DNA from: Congeria kusceri
Lineage: Eukaryota; Mollusca; Bivalvia; Myida; Dreissenidae
Length of the DNA: 64,000 bases
Reading direction: 5' to 3'
NCBI GenBank assembly: GCA_027627225.1
Contig: CM051025.1
Span: forward strand, 58,315,681-58,379,680
Part shown: piece after piece, positions 21,901 to 28,840 of the stretch
How positions within the stretch are numbered: position 1 is the first letter of the stretch
Layout: the number at the start of each line of letters is the position of its first letter
Notes under the pieces: generated by a model
Seen by the model: only the letters and a program-made list of their open reading frames with translations
Database searches by the model: none
Told to the model about the DNA's origin: nothing
Made by a program: the position numbers and the translations under genes

Positions 21901-23503
21901 CCATTTTGTTGGCACTTTTTGTTGTTATAGCTATATTACAAGTTACTATAATATGGTCTATACTATGGTTACTAAATTTTTTGAAGTTTCTTTAAAATTT
22001 AGCATATTTTTGCATTTTTTCTTGTATAAGTAGTTCCAAATGACATGTATTTTTGCAAAACAGACACCTTTGGTGACGTATTGTTATTTCTTGGCACCAA
22101 CCCAGGGTTCGCTCTGGCTTTTAGAAAGTTGTCGCCACTTTTTTTGCCAAATTTGAAAACTTGGAGCCAATGAGGCGTCGCACATAGTTTTTTAGTAAGA
22201 GACGTTCGAGTGGCTTACTATATATAACTATACTATATATAACTTATATTTTCACTCTTACTGTAATGCATTAATTATTATTCTTGATGAAGAATACAAT
22301 AAATAAACAAAACACCATAATCAATTTAATAAGTAACAAAACAGCATATTTCATAAACAAATGGAGGAAAATATGTCCATGGAGCATGATGGTTGCAACA
22401 AGAAATATTTTAGCAATGCACTATTAATATGTGTATTAACATCATCAATATTTGTTTTTAAAGTAGACATTTAACGATGCATAAATGTTACTATTTTACT
22501 TATAAATATGATACCTATTAATACATAAATATACACATATAAATACAATGGCACAAATTAGGCAAGGCAAGGTACACTGAAAAGGTAACTGAAAATATAC
22601 AGAAGACATCAATTATCAGCAATTTTATATATATTATGATCATAGACTAAAAGAATTCCAACTTCCAACAGTCTTCAAATTTTCTGTTCACTGGAGAATT
22701 TTGAAGTTTGAGCATGTTAGATGGAGATGAGACGTCATCAGAATCTAAACGTTTGTCACAATGAATATTTACGTCTGAATTGGCCATTTTGACAAGTGAA
22801 TTTATGTTTAGAAGAGACTTCCTTGAAACAGAAAATACCATAAAAGCAGAAAGTGCCATCCCGGATTAGCCTGTGCAGACTGCACAGGCTAATCCAGGAC
22901 GGGACTTTTCGCACATGCATTAAGTCCGGTTTTCCAACAACGCGCCTCATATTTATTTTGCCACAAGGACCTGTTTATTCAAGCATGTACACATACCGTA
23001 AATTTAACAGGTCACAAAAGAATAAGGGCCTGTTACTACGAGCATTTTTAAACCTAAACCTAGTTTTAATCTTAAATATTTGCCAGTGAAAACCAAAGCT
23101 CTTCCGTACCAAATGTTTTTATTAATCAATACTTCACATGTAAGTTGATTATAACTTTAAGATTGAGATTCACTGTGATTTCAGAATAATTGTGAGGATC
23201 ATCCAGCAGACAGTGTTTCCCGACGTCATCATGCAAGCACAGCAGTTAGAGAAACTGAAGGCTGAAGAGGAATCACTATCGCACACAAACTCTAGAACAA
23301 CTAGCCCAGACGACTACAATCGCAAAGACTCCAAAGACCTGGGCATTGACAATAAAGCTCTTGATCTGCACCATGACTCTGATCCTACAACGTCAGTTGT
23401 GATGCCAAACGGGTCTATGGACTCCGCTCTTAGAAATGGTCAGGTGCGCCTCAGGCAGAACAGCAATACAGCGACCAATGGGATTGAAGAGACCCCCACC
23501 TGA
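668..23503 (+). CDS. ATP10: P4-ATPase phospholipid flippase, ATP10 (class V) family, 3' part
   Basis: Sixteen exons (668-917, 1938-2008, 3357-3389, 11039-11224, 11535-11973, 12338-12499, 15850-15944, 16292-16427, 16949-17124, 17532-17759, 18033-18290, 19437-19637, 20220-20300, 20883-20984, 21693-21880, 23185-23503) join in one frame with GT-AG introns to 974 codons plus TGA. Residue numbers count from 668. Visible motifs: [10 protein letters not shown] (phospho-aspartate D57), YEAESPDE from residue 292, YTKGAD (nucleotide pocket, K about 365), TGDKQET (485-488) and [10 protein letters not shown] (611-616), then membrane segments M5-M10 and a polar tail. Known for the family: P4-ATPases move lipids from the outer to the cytosolic leaflet; vertebrate ATP10A is reported to use phosphatidylcholine and glucosylceramide. 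[10 protein letters not shown] and AEGLRTL-like blocks favour ATP10 over ATP8/9/11. The actuator domain and M1-M3 are off the left edge. The exact ATP10 paralogue and substrate are not decided. Confidence 0.93.
1456..1629. repeat. foldback (long inverted repeat) element
   Basis: Arms GGGTAACAGTTGGTTATT and AATAACCAACAGTTACCC face each other around an inner pair TCGTTCCGATGC / GCATCGGAACT. A related element lies at 56454-56590. Likely a non-autonomous foldback MITE in the ATP10 intron. Confidence 0.8.
1938..2008 (+). CDS. ATP10: ATP10 exon: acidic/serine linker
   Basis: Acceptor TTTTCAG, donor TCT|GTAAGT. The split codon G|AG gives Glu, then [20 protein letters not shown]. Ends in phase 0. 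This falls in the loop between the P-domain start and the N domain, where ATP10 proteins have a variable insert. Confidence 0.8.
2152..2353. repeat. palindromic MITE (copy 2)
   Basis: Begins near GGCATGGGAAAACCGGCTTA and ends TTTTCCCATGACACGCCTGA. The internal hairpins are shortened and diverged. It lies 3 bp from the 8-bp target duplication of the next element. Confidence 0.8.
2365..3029. mobile_element. hAT-type non-autonomous DNA transposon
   Basis: Terminal inverted repeats TAGGGATGGGACC / GGTCCCATCCCTA, flanked by a perfect 8-bp duplication GTTTTTAT at 2357-2364 and 3030-3037, as hAT elements make. Subterminal repeats of CGAATATTCGAATAT occur at both ends. No transposase is visible; the 79-residue open frame inside shows no recognisable domain. 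Confidence 0.9.
3357..3389 (+). CDS. ATP10: ATP10 candidate 33-nt exon
   Basis: TTATTTGTAG acceptor, then eleven codons reading [11 protein letters not shown], then a GTATTT donor. Phase 0 at both ends, so it can be included or skipped without a frameshift between 2008 and 11039. The charged, helix-prone peptide runs naturally into [14 protein letters not shown] of the next exon. Support is splice signals and frame only. Confidence 0.6.
3455..3708. mobile_element. MITE with 18-bp perfect terminal inverted repeats
   Basis: CGTATTCCAGAAACATCT at the left end and its exact reverse complement at the right end, 254 bp overall, AT-rich inside. A left-end relative (GTATTCCAGAAACTTCC) occurs at about 26413. 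Confidence 0.85.
3736..4190 (+). repeat. tRNA-derived SINE-like sequence
   Basis: At about 4118-4186 a box A-like TGGTGGTTAGCATGCC and a box B-like GGGTTCAATCCC lie at tRNA spacing, ending GCGCCCACCA, but the acceptor stem does not pair. A weaker box A-like stretch lies at about 3742-3775. Consistent with a SINE head or tRNA pseudogene, not a working tRNA. Confidence 0.45.
4349..5020. repeat. 55-56 bp minisatellite, about 12 units
   Basis: Unit includes CTGTATAACAAGGGCC and AGCTATCATTACTTTAGATC. Units differ by a few substitutions (GGGCC, GGGCA, GTACC) and a 1-bp indel in the T run. It lies directly beside the Harbinger relic. Confidence 0.95.
5049..6702 (+). mobile_element. PIF/Harbinger DNA transposon, decayed
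   Basis: Inverted termini ACCTGCCGTCCACTA / TAGTGGACGGCAGGT, flanked by a TAA 3-bp duplication (5046-5048 and 6703-6705), the Harbinger target signature. 1654 bp long. Inside, broken frames at about 5640-5960 keep blocks like the DDE_Tnp_4/HARBI1 nuclease. The right half (5960-6700) shows no domain I recognise. Confidence 0.85.
5630..5960 (+). pseudogene. Harbinger transposase (HARBI1-like) fragment
   Basis: The frame at 5670-5903 reads [38 protein letters not shown], resembling the family's VPEV...EY..EVL..P.TP..W...A..FE.RWN block. LKLA just upstream of an in-frame stop matches the family's LRLA. The catalytic DDE part is lost or frameshifted. A relic, not an active enzyme. Confidence 0.75.
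6726..8740. repeat. 44-bp minisatellite, about 45 units
   Basis: Unit is CAGCCTTGTCATTGTCAGCA followed by CAGTCACTGTACATCCATTA and TATG. Variant blocks are ordered: mostly ATATG at first, then a long TTGTG block (about 7217-7660), then mostly ATGTG. Because 44 is not a multiple of 3 and the unit lacks stops, all three forward frames stay open, giving spurious frames of up to 503 codons. Confidence 0.97.
8765..9842. mobile_element. hAT-type non-autonomous transposon, 1078 bp
   Basis: Ends TAGGGGTGTAACG / CGTTACACCACTA, with subterminal CGCGATAT motifs. Flanked by CTGTTGAC (8757-8764) and CTGTTCAC (9843-9850), an 8-bp duplication with one mismatch. AT-rich interior without a recognisable transposase. 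It is inserted into the 43-bp array, whose units resume on the far side. Confidence 0.9.
9851..10910. repeat. 43-bp minisatellite, about 24 units
   Basis: Unit: GAGTAAAATGTACACTGAAC, TGTTCATGATTACACTGTGG, CAG, with AATATGTTCACTAAAC variants alternating. One partial unit (8738-8764) lies left of the hAT element, showing that the array predates the insertion. Confidence 0.95.
11039..11224 (+). CDS. ATP10: ATP10 exon: N-domain entry
   Basis: Acceptor TGTTACAG, donor ATT|GTGAGT, 62 codons, phase 0 at both ends. Encodes [16 protein letters not shown] and [20 protein letters not shown], the conserved AICNTVV segment that follows the variable loop in P4-ATPases. Confidence 0.92.
11535..11973 (+). 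CDS. ATP10: ATP10 exon: N-domain with long linker and YEAESPDE
   Basis: Acceptor CTGTTACAG, donor CAG|GTAGGT. The first roughly 105 codons are a low-complexity Pro/Asn/Ser linker ([20 protein letters not shown]). It then reads [17 protein letters not shown], the P4 nucleotide-domain signature. Ends with one base of a split codon. Confidence 0.93.
12338..12499 (+). CDS. ATP10: ATP10 exon: KGAD nucleotide-binding segment
   Basis: Acceptor GCTTGCAG, donor AAAG|GTAGGA. Encodes [20 protein letters not shown] and [13 protein letters not shown], the P4 N-domain FDS..RKRMSV and KGAD motifs. Confidence 0.95.
12616..15388. mobile_element. nested bivalve-type repeat element
   Basis: Outer element: left end TTAGCTCGACTTTTCAAAGA (12614), right end GTAGTCGAGGGCGCTG...CTCTTGTT (about 15354-15384). 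A second element interrupts it: left end CTGACCTGAGCACTAAGTGC (about 13759), right end CTCAGGTGAGCAC...GGCCCTCTTGTT (15185-15222). The inner element contains about five units of about 160 bp sharing CACCAGAGTTATTGCC. The segment 12790-13758 is AT-rich with GGTCAGAGACCGACCGG near its start and is unassigned. No coding capacity seen. Confidence 0.7.
15531..15785. repeat. palindromic MITE (copy 3)
   Basis: Both internal hairpins are present, the first with AGCAGTCCGCACAGGC. Ends CACGACATGCCTCAT. Lies in the ATP10 intron just before the exon at 15850. Confidence 0.88.
15850..15944 (+). CDS. ATP10: ATP10 exon: [10 protein letters not shown]
   Basis: Acceptor ATTTGCAG, donor AAG|GTTAGG. Encodes [20 protein letters not shown] followed by RTLCMAKK, matching the family G-LRTL-A block. 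A split Val codon joins it to the previous exon. Confidence 0.92.
16292..16427 (+). CDS. ATP10: ATP10 exon: ESSLEDREE / LELLGATG
   Basis: Acceptor CGCTCCCAG, donor ACAG|GTCGGG. Encodes [20 protein letters not shown] and [12 protein letters not shown], which leads into the P-domain hinge. Phase 1 at the 3' end. Confidence 0.93.
16428..16948. other. intron, no element seen
   Basis: AT-rich ATP10 intron. I see no repeat, RNA or second gene in it. The introns at 17125-17531, 17760-18032 and 11974-12337 are likewise plain. Confidence 0.6.
16949..17124 (+). CDS. ATP10: ATP10 exon: P-domain TGDKQ
   Basis: Acceptor GCCTGCAG, donor AAG|GTGCAG. Encodes [20 protein letters not shown], then [17 protein letters not shown], a key P-domain motif of P4-ATPases. 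Confidence 0.96.
17532..17759 (+). CDS. ATP10: ATP10 exon: P-domain middle
   Basis: Acceptor GTTTGCAG, donor AAG|GTAATA, 76 codons in phase 0. Encodes [20 protein letters not shown] and [12 protein letters not shown], the LVIDGKTL and CCR-SP-QK blocks of the family. Confidence 0.95.
18033..18290 (+). CDS. ATP10: ATP10 exon: GDGAND hinge to M5
   Basis: Acceptor TTATTTGTAG, donor TTG|GTAAGT, 86 codons. Encodes [20 protein letters not shown], then [20 protein letters not shown] and [11 protein letters not shown], the Mg-binding P-domain motif and the approach to M5. Confidence 0.97.
18567..19311. mobile_element. TA-flanked TIR element (Tc1/mariner/pogo-like)
   Basis: Termini CCGTAAATTCTCGCG and CGCGAGAAGTTATGG, each next to TA, with subterminal TATAGGACGC / TATAAGACGCACC. 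745 bp. No transposase is visible. The TA duplication suggests mobilisation by a Tc1/mariner or pogo relative. Confidence 0.75.
19437..19637 (+). CDS. ATP10: ATP10 exon: M5-M6
   Basis: Acceptor CTCCTCAG, donor CTG|GTAACT, 67 codons. Encodes [19 protein letters not shown] and a second hydrophobic segment around [19 protein letters not shown]. The FTA-PP---G--D-D pattern is typical of P4-ATPase M5-M6. Confidence 0.95.
19781..20044. repeat. palindromic MITE (copy 4)
   Basis: Near-complete: TGAGGCGTGTCGTGGGAAAA to TTTTCCCACAACGCGCCTCA, with two internal hairpins around GTGCAGTCCGCAC and a shorter GCCTATTTAGACTGCACAGG. Confidence 0.93.
20220..20300 (+). CDS. ATP10: ATP10 exon: M7
   Basis: Acceptor CATTTCAG, donor TTT|GTAAGT, 27 codons in phase 0. 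Encodes [20 protein letters not shown], a membrane segment equivalent to the family's Phe-rich M7. Confidence 0.88.
20347..20749. repeat. 400-bp dispersed repeat with 5' long hairpin (copy 1)
   Basis: The left 145 bp form an inverted repeat: GATCTGACACGAGTTGTCAT pairs with ATGACAATGAGTGTCAGATC, with inner TTAGGAATTTTGTTAGT / ACTAACGAATTTCCTGG. The right part runs to GGTATAGCATGTGATAA. A second copy lies at 44868-45281. Confidence 0.88.
20883..20984 (+). CDS. ATP10: ATP10 exon: M8
   Basis: Acceptor CATTTCAG, donor CTG|GTAAGT, 34 codons. Encodes [20 protein letters not shown] and YVIETYRL. The W-FGT preceding a hydrophobic helix is a recognisable class V feature. Confidence 0.9.
21057..21319. 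repeat. palindromic MITE (copy 5, near-complete reference)
   Basis: Structure of the family: terminal inverted repeats (TGAGGC.CGTCG...AAAACCGG / reverse), then TTAATGCATGTGCGTAAAGT, hairpin 1 around GCCTGTGCAGTCTGCACAGGC, a central AAGTTTAGAAGAGACGTTCT stretch, hairpin 2 around CAGTGCGGACTGCACAGG, and the mirrored CTTTACGCACGTGCATTAAG end. About 263 bp, no coding capacity. Confidence 0.93.
21693..21880 (+). CDS. ATP10: ATP10 exon: M9-M10
   Basis: Acceptor TTCTTGCAG, donor CCGAG|GTTTGT. Two hydrophobic helices around [19 protein letters not shown] and [15 protein letters not shown]. Ends two bases into an Arg codon completed by the next exon. Confidence 0.92.
22797..22950. repeat. palindromic MITE, right part (copy 6)
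   Basis: Starts in the central TTTATGTTTAGAAGAGACTT segment and runs to CAACAACGCGCCTCAT. The left arm and hairpin 1 are missing. Confidence 0.88.
23185..23503 (+). CDS. ATP10: ATP10 terminal exon: cytosolic C-tail
   Basis: Acceptor GATTTCAG. Encodes [20 protein letters not shown], then a polar Ser/Asn/Asp-rich tail ending NGIEETPT and TGA at 23501-23503. The FP short motif after M10 is typical of ATP10. The tail is short. No poly(A) signal could be assigned with confidence, so the 3' UTR end is unknown. Confidence 0.93.
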
Positions 23504-24247
23504 CGGTGAGCCTGCACAATAGGGCATCCTGGAGAGAAACCTCGGAACTTCAAAAGGCATCGGGCCTGCTAGACATTCCACTTACTATAGCAACGCAAAC
23601 AATGTGATATTTTCTAGTCCTGGTTACTTTGTGTGTTTTTTTTGCCAGAAAAATATTTTTTATTTGCATTTCTGATACTTTCTTCAAATTAACATGTTGA
23701 ATTATTTGTTTCCTGTATTTTCTGTTTTCCACTGGACTGAAATGTAATTGTACCGCAGTACCTTCGCAAAGAAACAAATGCAATTCGATATTATATTTGC
23801 ACCATGACAATGACACGATAATGATTTTTTAGTCAAAGTATACTAAAATGAAGTCCTTTTGGTTTGCAAGTTACAGACAGTTTGTTTGTATGTAATAAGT
23901 TCATAGGTTTATTATATTTGTCACATGTAACTCTTTAAGACGAGATTTATCCCTGTATATTACCAACACCTATATGTAAGCATAATATTAATGAACATCA
24001 ACATTACTGGTTGGCTTTCATAAAGCATATAAATGATATTCTTTAAGTAATATATTCTAGTATTAGATCTTTCAAGAATGTAAATAAGTGGTGCAACTAT
24101 TTATTTTTTGAAAGACATCCATGACAGTATCCCAAGTGTATCAATCCTGATGGAGAGAAACATTAGTTGTAACAAAATGTTTGTGTTATTTGCCAAGTAG
24201 CATCAACATTTTATTGTGCCAATCTTGTTTTGTTTTTTCTTTATATG
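23504..24247 (+). other. ATP10 3' UTR / downstream flank
   Basis: AT-rich DNA after the TGA with no other gene. I could not fix a poly(A) site. The first clear AATAAA on the + strand that I noticed is at about 25850, beyond two MITEs. Confidence 0.4.
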
Positions 24248-24509
24248 TGGTGTGTCGTGGGAAAACCGGACTTAATGCATGTGCGTAAAGTGTCATCCTG
24301 GATTAGCCTGTGCAGTCAGCACAGGCAAATCTGGGACGACACTTTCCGCCTAAAGTGGATTTATGGTAAGAAGACACTTCATTGAAACAGAAAATACCAT
24401 AAAAGAAGAAAGTGCCGTACCGAATTAGCCTGTGCGGACTGCACAGGCAAATCTGGGACGACACTTTACGCACATGCATTAAGACCGGTTTTCCCACGAC
24501 GCGCATCAT
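24248..24509. repeat. palindromic MITE (copy 7)
   Basis: Both termini (TGTCGTGGGAAAACCGG / CCGGTTTTCCCACGACGCG) and both hairpins are present. Hairpin 1 has GTGCAGTCAGCACAGG. Confidence 0.93.
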
Positions 24510-24642
24510 ATTTACCTCTATCTTATTAGTGGTTATAATTGTAAAACAATAACTCTGATATGTTATACAAATTACTTGTATACACCAGTTTTTGGATATG
24601 CTTGTCAAAGTTCTGAAAGTTATTACATTTTATTTAAAAAAA

Positions 24643-25170
24643 CAGTCGACTCCCGATTGCTTGAACTCGCTTGTCTTGAATTTCACGTTAGCTCGAAGTT
24701 TCTTCAAGGGACCAATATTTTATTGCTAAATGTTCATATAACATTCTGTCGTTTGGCTCGAATTTGCGAGGGTTGTATTTTCGGATTGCTCGAAGAGTTT
24801 GTCACGGTCCCAGTTACAGTTTTCACACATTTGTTTGTTTAGCTCGAACTCGCTTCTGTCACACAGAGTCGTTAATAAATTAGATGCGATTGATAACTGT
24901 CAAATGTTGAAAGAACGCAATAATTGATTTCACAGCTTTCATAAACTAAAATAAATAACATTAAATAAATATATAAATAAATGTTTGAAAACAAAATAAT
25001 TGTTTGAAGTCTGTATATAACCATTATGGATGTCTGCAAACTCTTCAATGGGAGATTTGAAAAAAGGCATTATTCTCCGTACTTGTATAAGTACACATTC
25101 TCGAACTCCGTTTAGCTCGAAGTTTCGATGACTTGAAGTTTCCTTGCCTGAGCCATCAGGAATCGACTGT
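24643..25170. mobile_element. TIR element with CAGTCGA ends (pogo/Tigger-like)
   Basis: Ends CAGTCGACTCCCGATTGCTT and the inverted ATCAGGAATCGACTG. Subterminal GCTTGAACTCG and TAGCTCGAAGTTTC motifs repeat on both sides. 528 bp, no transposase seen. Confidence 0.75.
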
Positions 25171-25368
25171 AGTAGGGTATGCATTACAAATGTAAGGTTG
25201 TTATATTTTGCCTTATTAGGAAAATGTTGTAGCGTAAAGTCAGTGGTAATTGTATTTTGATTGTTATCAAATTTATGTCATTATCAGTTTTCAACGTTAA
25301 GGACCATTAGGACATGTTCATTTGCAGATGCTCAAAATATAATGTTCATATGATATCAGTGTGTATAT

Positions 25369-25504
25369 GAGGCGTGTCATGGGAAACATGGATTTAATGC
25401 ATTTGTGTAAAGTGTTGTCATGGACTATGCGGACTGCACAGGCTAATCTGGGACGACACTCGTCGCTCATGCATTCAGCCCGATTTTCCCATGACACGCA
25501 TCAT
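25369..25504. repeat. palindromic MITE, internally deleted (copy 8)
   Basis: Termini TGAGGCGTGTCATGGGAAAC and TTTTCCCATGACACGCATCA are kept. One hairpin and the central segment are lost, leaving about 136 bp. Confidence 0.88.
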
Positions 25505-26626
25505 ATATATTTTTGTAATAATAATATTTTCTGATGTTATTGAAAGAGGATATATTTCCATATTATCATTCTACTTAATATTTTTTGCAGATGCAAAGTC
25601 TGTTTGACCCCTGTATTTATTTAGCTCGATATTGTATGACTTACAAATGAAATGATACTTAACTATGCAAATATACCTGTAATTTGCCTCGCTAACTACC
25701 TTTATAGGTGAGGAAAACATGTTACACGAGCACATCAGCATGTTACTGTGTGTGTGTTTTTTGCACTAGGAACTGTTCAAATGATTGAAGGATTATCATG
25801 TTTCTATAATATGCACACACTAACATTTTGTGATATAAGTATTGTTTTAATAAAGAACGTTTTCACCCATATAAAAGACCCAAACATAGGTGATGAATGT
25901 CCTATTTGCACGTCCGTACCTGCTGATACGTGGACTATAACAATATACAGATTGCAGTAGGTAACCATGAACTTACTTCATTTGCCAAGCAGTTAATCAG
26001 ATCCTTTTTTTGCATTTCTTTCTTATGAATGTCAGTATTTTAGAAACATTTAATATCATTCCATGTAAAATATGTTACTGCTGATAGTTTTATGATCAAA
26101 ATACTGGTAATGACATGTTGTTCATTTCAACATATCCTCAATAATAGGTCTGTGATAATTATTTTCATTCTGGATCAATGCATTTAATTCGTACATTAAA
26201 ACCTTTCACTTACTTATTTTTACTGATGGTTTATTATTCTTAAATATAATGTTTAATGTTACAATTATTATGATTAAGATTATTATAAATATTTTTTTTG
26301 GGGGGGGGAACAATTAATATTGTTGAATTTATTAATCATAAGGTGCATACTAAGTAATCTGACTCCGATAATTTCGGAATACAGTTCTCTTTTTCTGAAC
26401 ATTTTATGTGATCCAGTGGCCGTATTCCAGAAACTTCCTGAATAAATTTTATCCTTAAATCATCCTAATTCTTTAACATTTTACTTCCTAATTTAAATGA
26501 CATTGTGCTAAGTGTGTCTTAATTATAAACTTTTCATGAGCTGTTGTTTACTGAGCTGTCAAGGGATTCACGAATGTATACATAGTTAAAAAAATATTAC
26601 ATGACAACAAATAGAAATTGAAAATA

Positions 26627-26779
26627 TTATATAAATATTGCATTCTTTGAGGGCGACAGTGCATTTTGTTAACCCAGAGGAAATACTGTTGCCCAAGAAG
26701 AAGCCGCGGACAACAGTATTTTTTTTAGGGTTGGCAAAAATGCACTATCGCCCTCAAAGAATGTAATATTTATTTTATT
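26627..26779. repeat. foldback MITE
   Basis: Arms CATTCTTTGAGGGCGACAGT and ACTATCGCCCTCAAAGAATG (one mismatch) with complementary AT-rich extensions outside, around a loop with GCCCAAGAAGAAGCCGCG. Confidence 0.88.
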
Positions 26780-27054
26780 ATACCGAAACAAATATTTTGT
26801 TGAAGAAATACATTTTAAGTCAAACCGTATTGCCATTTTAAAAGTCAGGTGTCGCCTGGATAAACAAATGCGCTTTTGTAATACAGAGTAACTTACTGAC
26901 TGTTTCATAAGCGCCTATTAACTCCAATCACTCTGTCTATCTCCATGATGTCCTAGCAGGTGATATTGCACTATGATATTTCTAATTATTGACTGTTCCG
27001 TTTTAATATGAGCAAAGGAGGAAAACAGAAGGGTGAGGTATAATAATTTAAAAT

Positions 27055-27314
27055 GTGGTGCATCGTGGGAAAACTGGACTTAATGCATGTGCGTAAAGTG
27101 TCATCCTGGATTAGCCTGTGCAGTCCGCACAGGCTAAACCGTGACGACTTTCTGCTTAAAGTGGATTTATGGTTAGAAGACACTTCATTTAAACAGAAAA
27201 TACCATAAAAGCGGAAAGTGCTGTCCTGGATTAGCCTATGCGGACTGCACAGGCTAATCCGGGACGACACTTTACGCACATGCATTAAGACCGGTTTTCC
27301 CACGACGCGCCTCA
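27055..27314. repeat. palindromic MITE (copy 9)
   Basis: Near-complete copy: ATCGTGGGAAAACTGGACTT to TTTTCCCACGACGCGCCTCA, both hairpins present. Confidence 0.93.
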
Positions 27315-28418
27315 AATAAACTCTGCTGTTGCTTAAATACGGATCCTGACTGTGATACGTAGGGACCAATGACTGATTTCAACAAATCTTGCATCCAGTC
27401 CTTGTGTGAGGAAATTCAGATGTGACCATGTCTGCATTTTCATTTACATTTACTTTGTACTTTCGAACACAATCCAGCATTTTGTTGTCGATGTTGTTTT
27501 AAAAATGTTAGTAGTACCATTATACCAATTGAATAAAACATACTATCGCACCATGTTATTCCATATCAAATGCTTAATGGCATATTTGTAATGTCTGGGA
27601 TGAAACATCAGTTTATTTGGAGAATTGAGTGTGAAATAGTTGGATCTGCTGCTAAAACATTTGTATATCAGATGCAATACATGTAGTTTCATGGTCAACC
27701 CTCGATTCACAAGTTGCCTAAAATTGCACATAACATTTTGTCACTTAATCAGTCACCATCAACACAAATATCGTTGCTCAGAATGTTTCTTGTCTATAGG
27801 CGCTTGTTTTACATGTATTTTAGCAGTCAGTTTTGACATACATGTACATGTAGTAATTTTATTTTTAATATATTTTCTCTTTCAGTCAGTACTAGGTTCA
27901 AAATATCACAGCAATTGGGCAGGGTAGGCTTTGGGATGTGGGGCAGTTTCAAGGTTTCTCTTAGAGCTCTGTTGTGCAGGGATTCAGTTGGTTGTGTTGT
28001 ACAGAAATTGTATGGAACAAATGTTTAACATTTTAATGTAATGTACATAGGGACAAAAATCAAGATTATGCTTATGACTCTTCAGAAAATACAATGTGAT
28101 TCTTATGTGCATGTACAATGATTGTAAATAAGGAAATCGTACATAATTTATGAGTTGTAAAGCAAATGCAGTTAATTTTGGTTATATAGTTCGTAATCGG
28201 ATATGTGCTTTACAATGTTAATATATTAATGTTAATGCTAAATGTCAGCCTGACATTCCTGCTACGTCCGCTAGGACCCTCATGGACCCTTGGCCCCTGC
28301 TTGGACCTGCTAGCTTGCCTCTGTGATGCTTAGCTTTCTTCACTGTCCCTGCTTCTTCTCGTAACACTATCATCAAGTTTAGCATTGTCATACAATGTAT
28401 CCAATATCGTAAATAATA

Positions 28419-28674
28419 TGAGGGGCATCGTGGGAAAACCGGACTTAATGCATGTGCGTAAAGTGTCGACCCGGTTTAGCCTGTGCAGTCCGCACAGGCT
28501 AATCCAGGATGGCACTTTCTGCTTTTATGGTATTTTGTGTTTCCAGGAAGTCTCTTCTAAAAAAAAATCCACTGCACAGGCTAATCCGGGACGACACTTT
28601 ATGCATATGCATTAAGTCCGGTTTTCCCACGATGCCCCTCATATTATTTACGGTTTTCCCACGACGCGCCTTAT
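28419..28674. repeat. palindromic MITE (copy 10) with duplicated end
   Basis: Copy ends at ATGCCCCTCAT (28642); hairpin 2 has lost one arm. A second terminal fragment GGTTTTCCCACGACGCGCCT follows at about 28652-28674, so the right end is duplicated. Confidence 0.88.
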
Positions 28675-28840
28675 ATGAACTTGAAACCTGACTCTTTTGC
28701 ACTATTTCTGATCTATCATATTCAAATTATGTTAAAAAAACACTCTAACATGGATGAATATGTGGGTATGGTGCACCATGCTTTTCATTTCTTTATTTCT
28801 TTACCCCTCTATGGAAGCATTATTTAATAAACTTTTTTTT

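Noticed and set aside
26280..26310. T-run followed by G-run
   Set aside because: A simple homopolymer pair, possibly a sequencing artefact; nothing else supports function.
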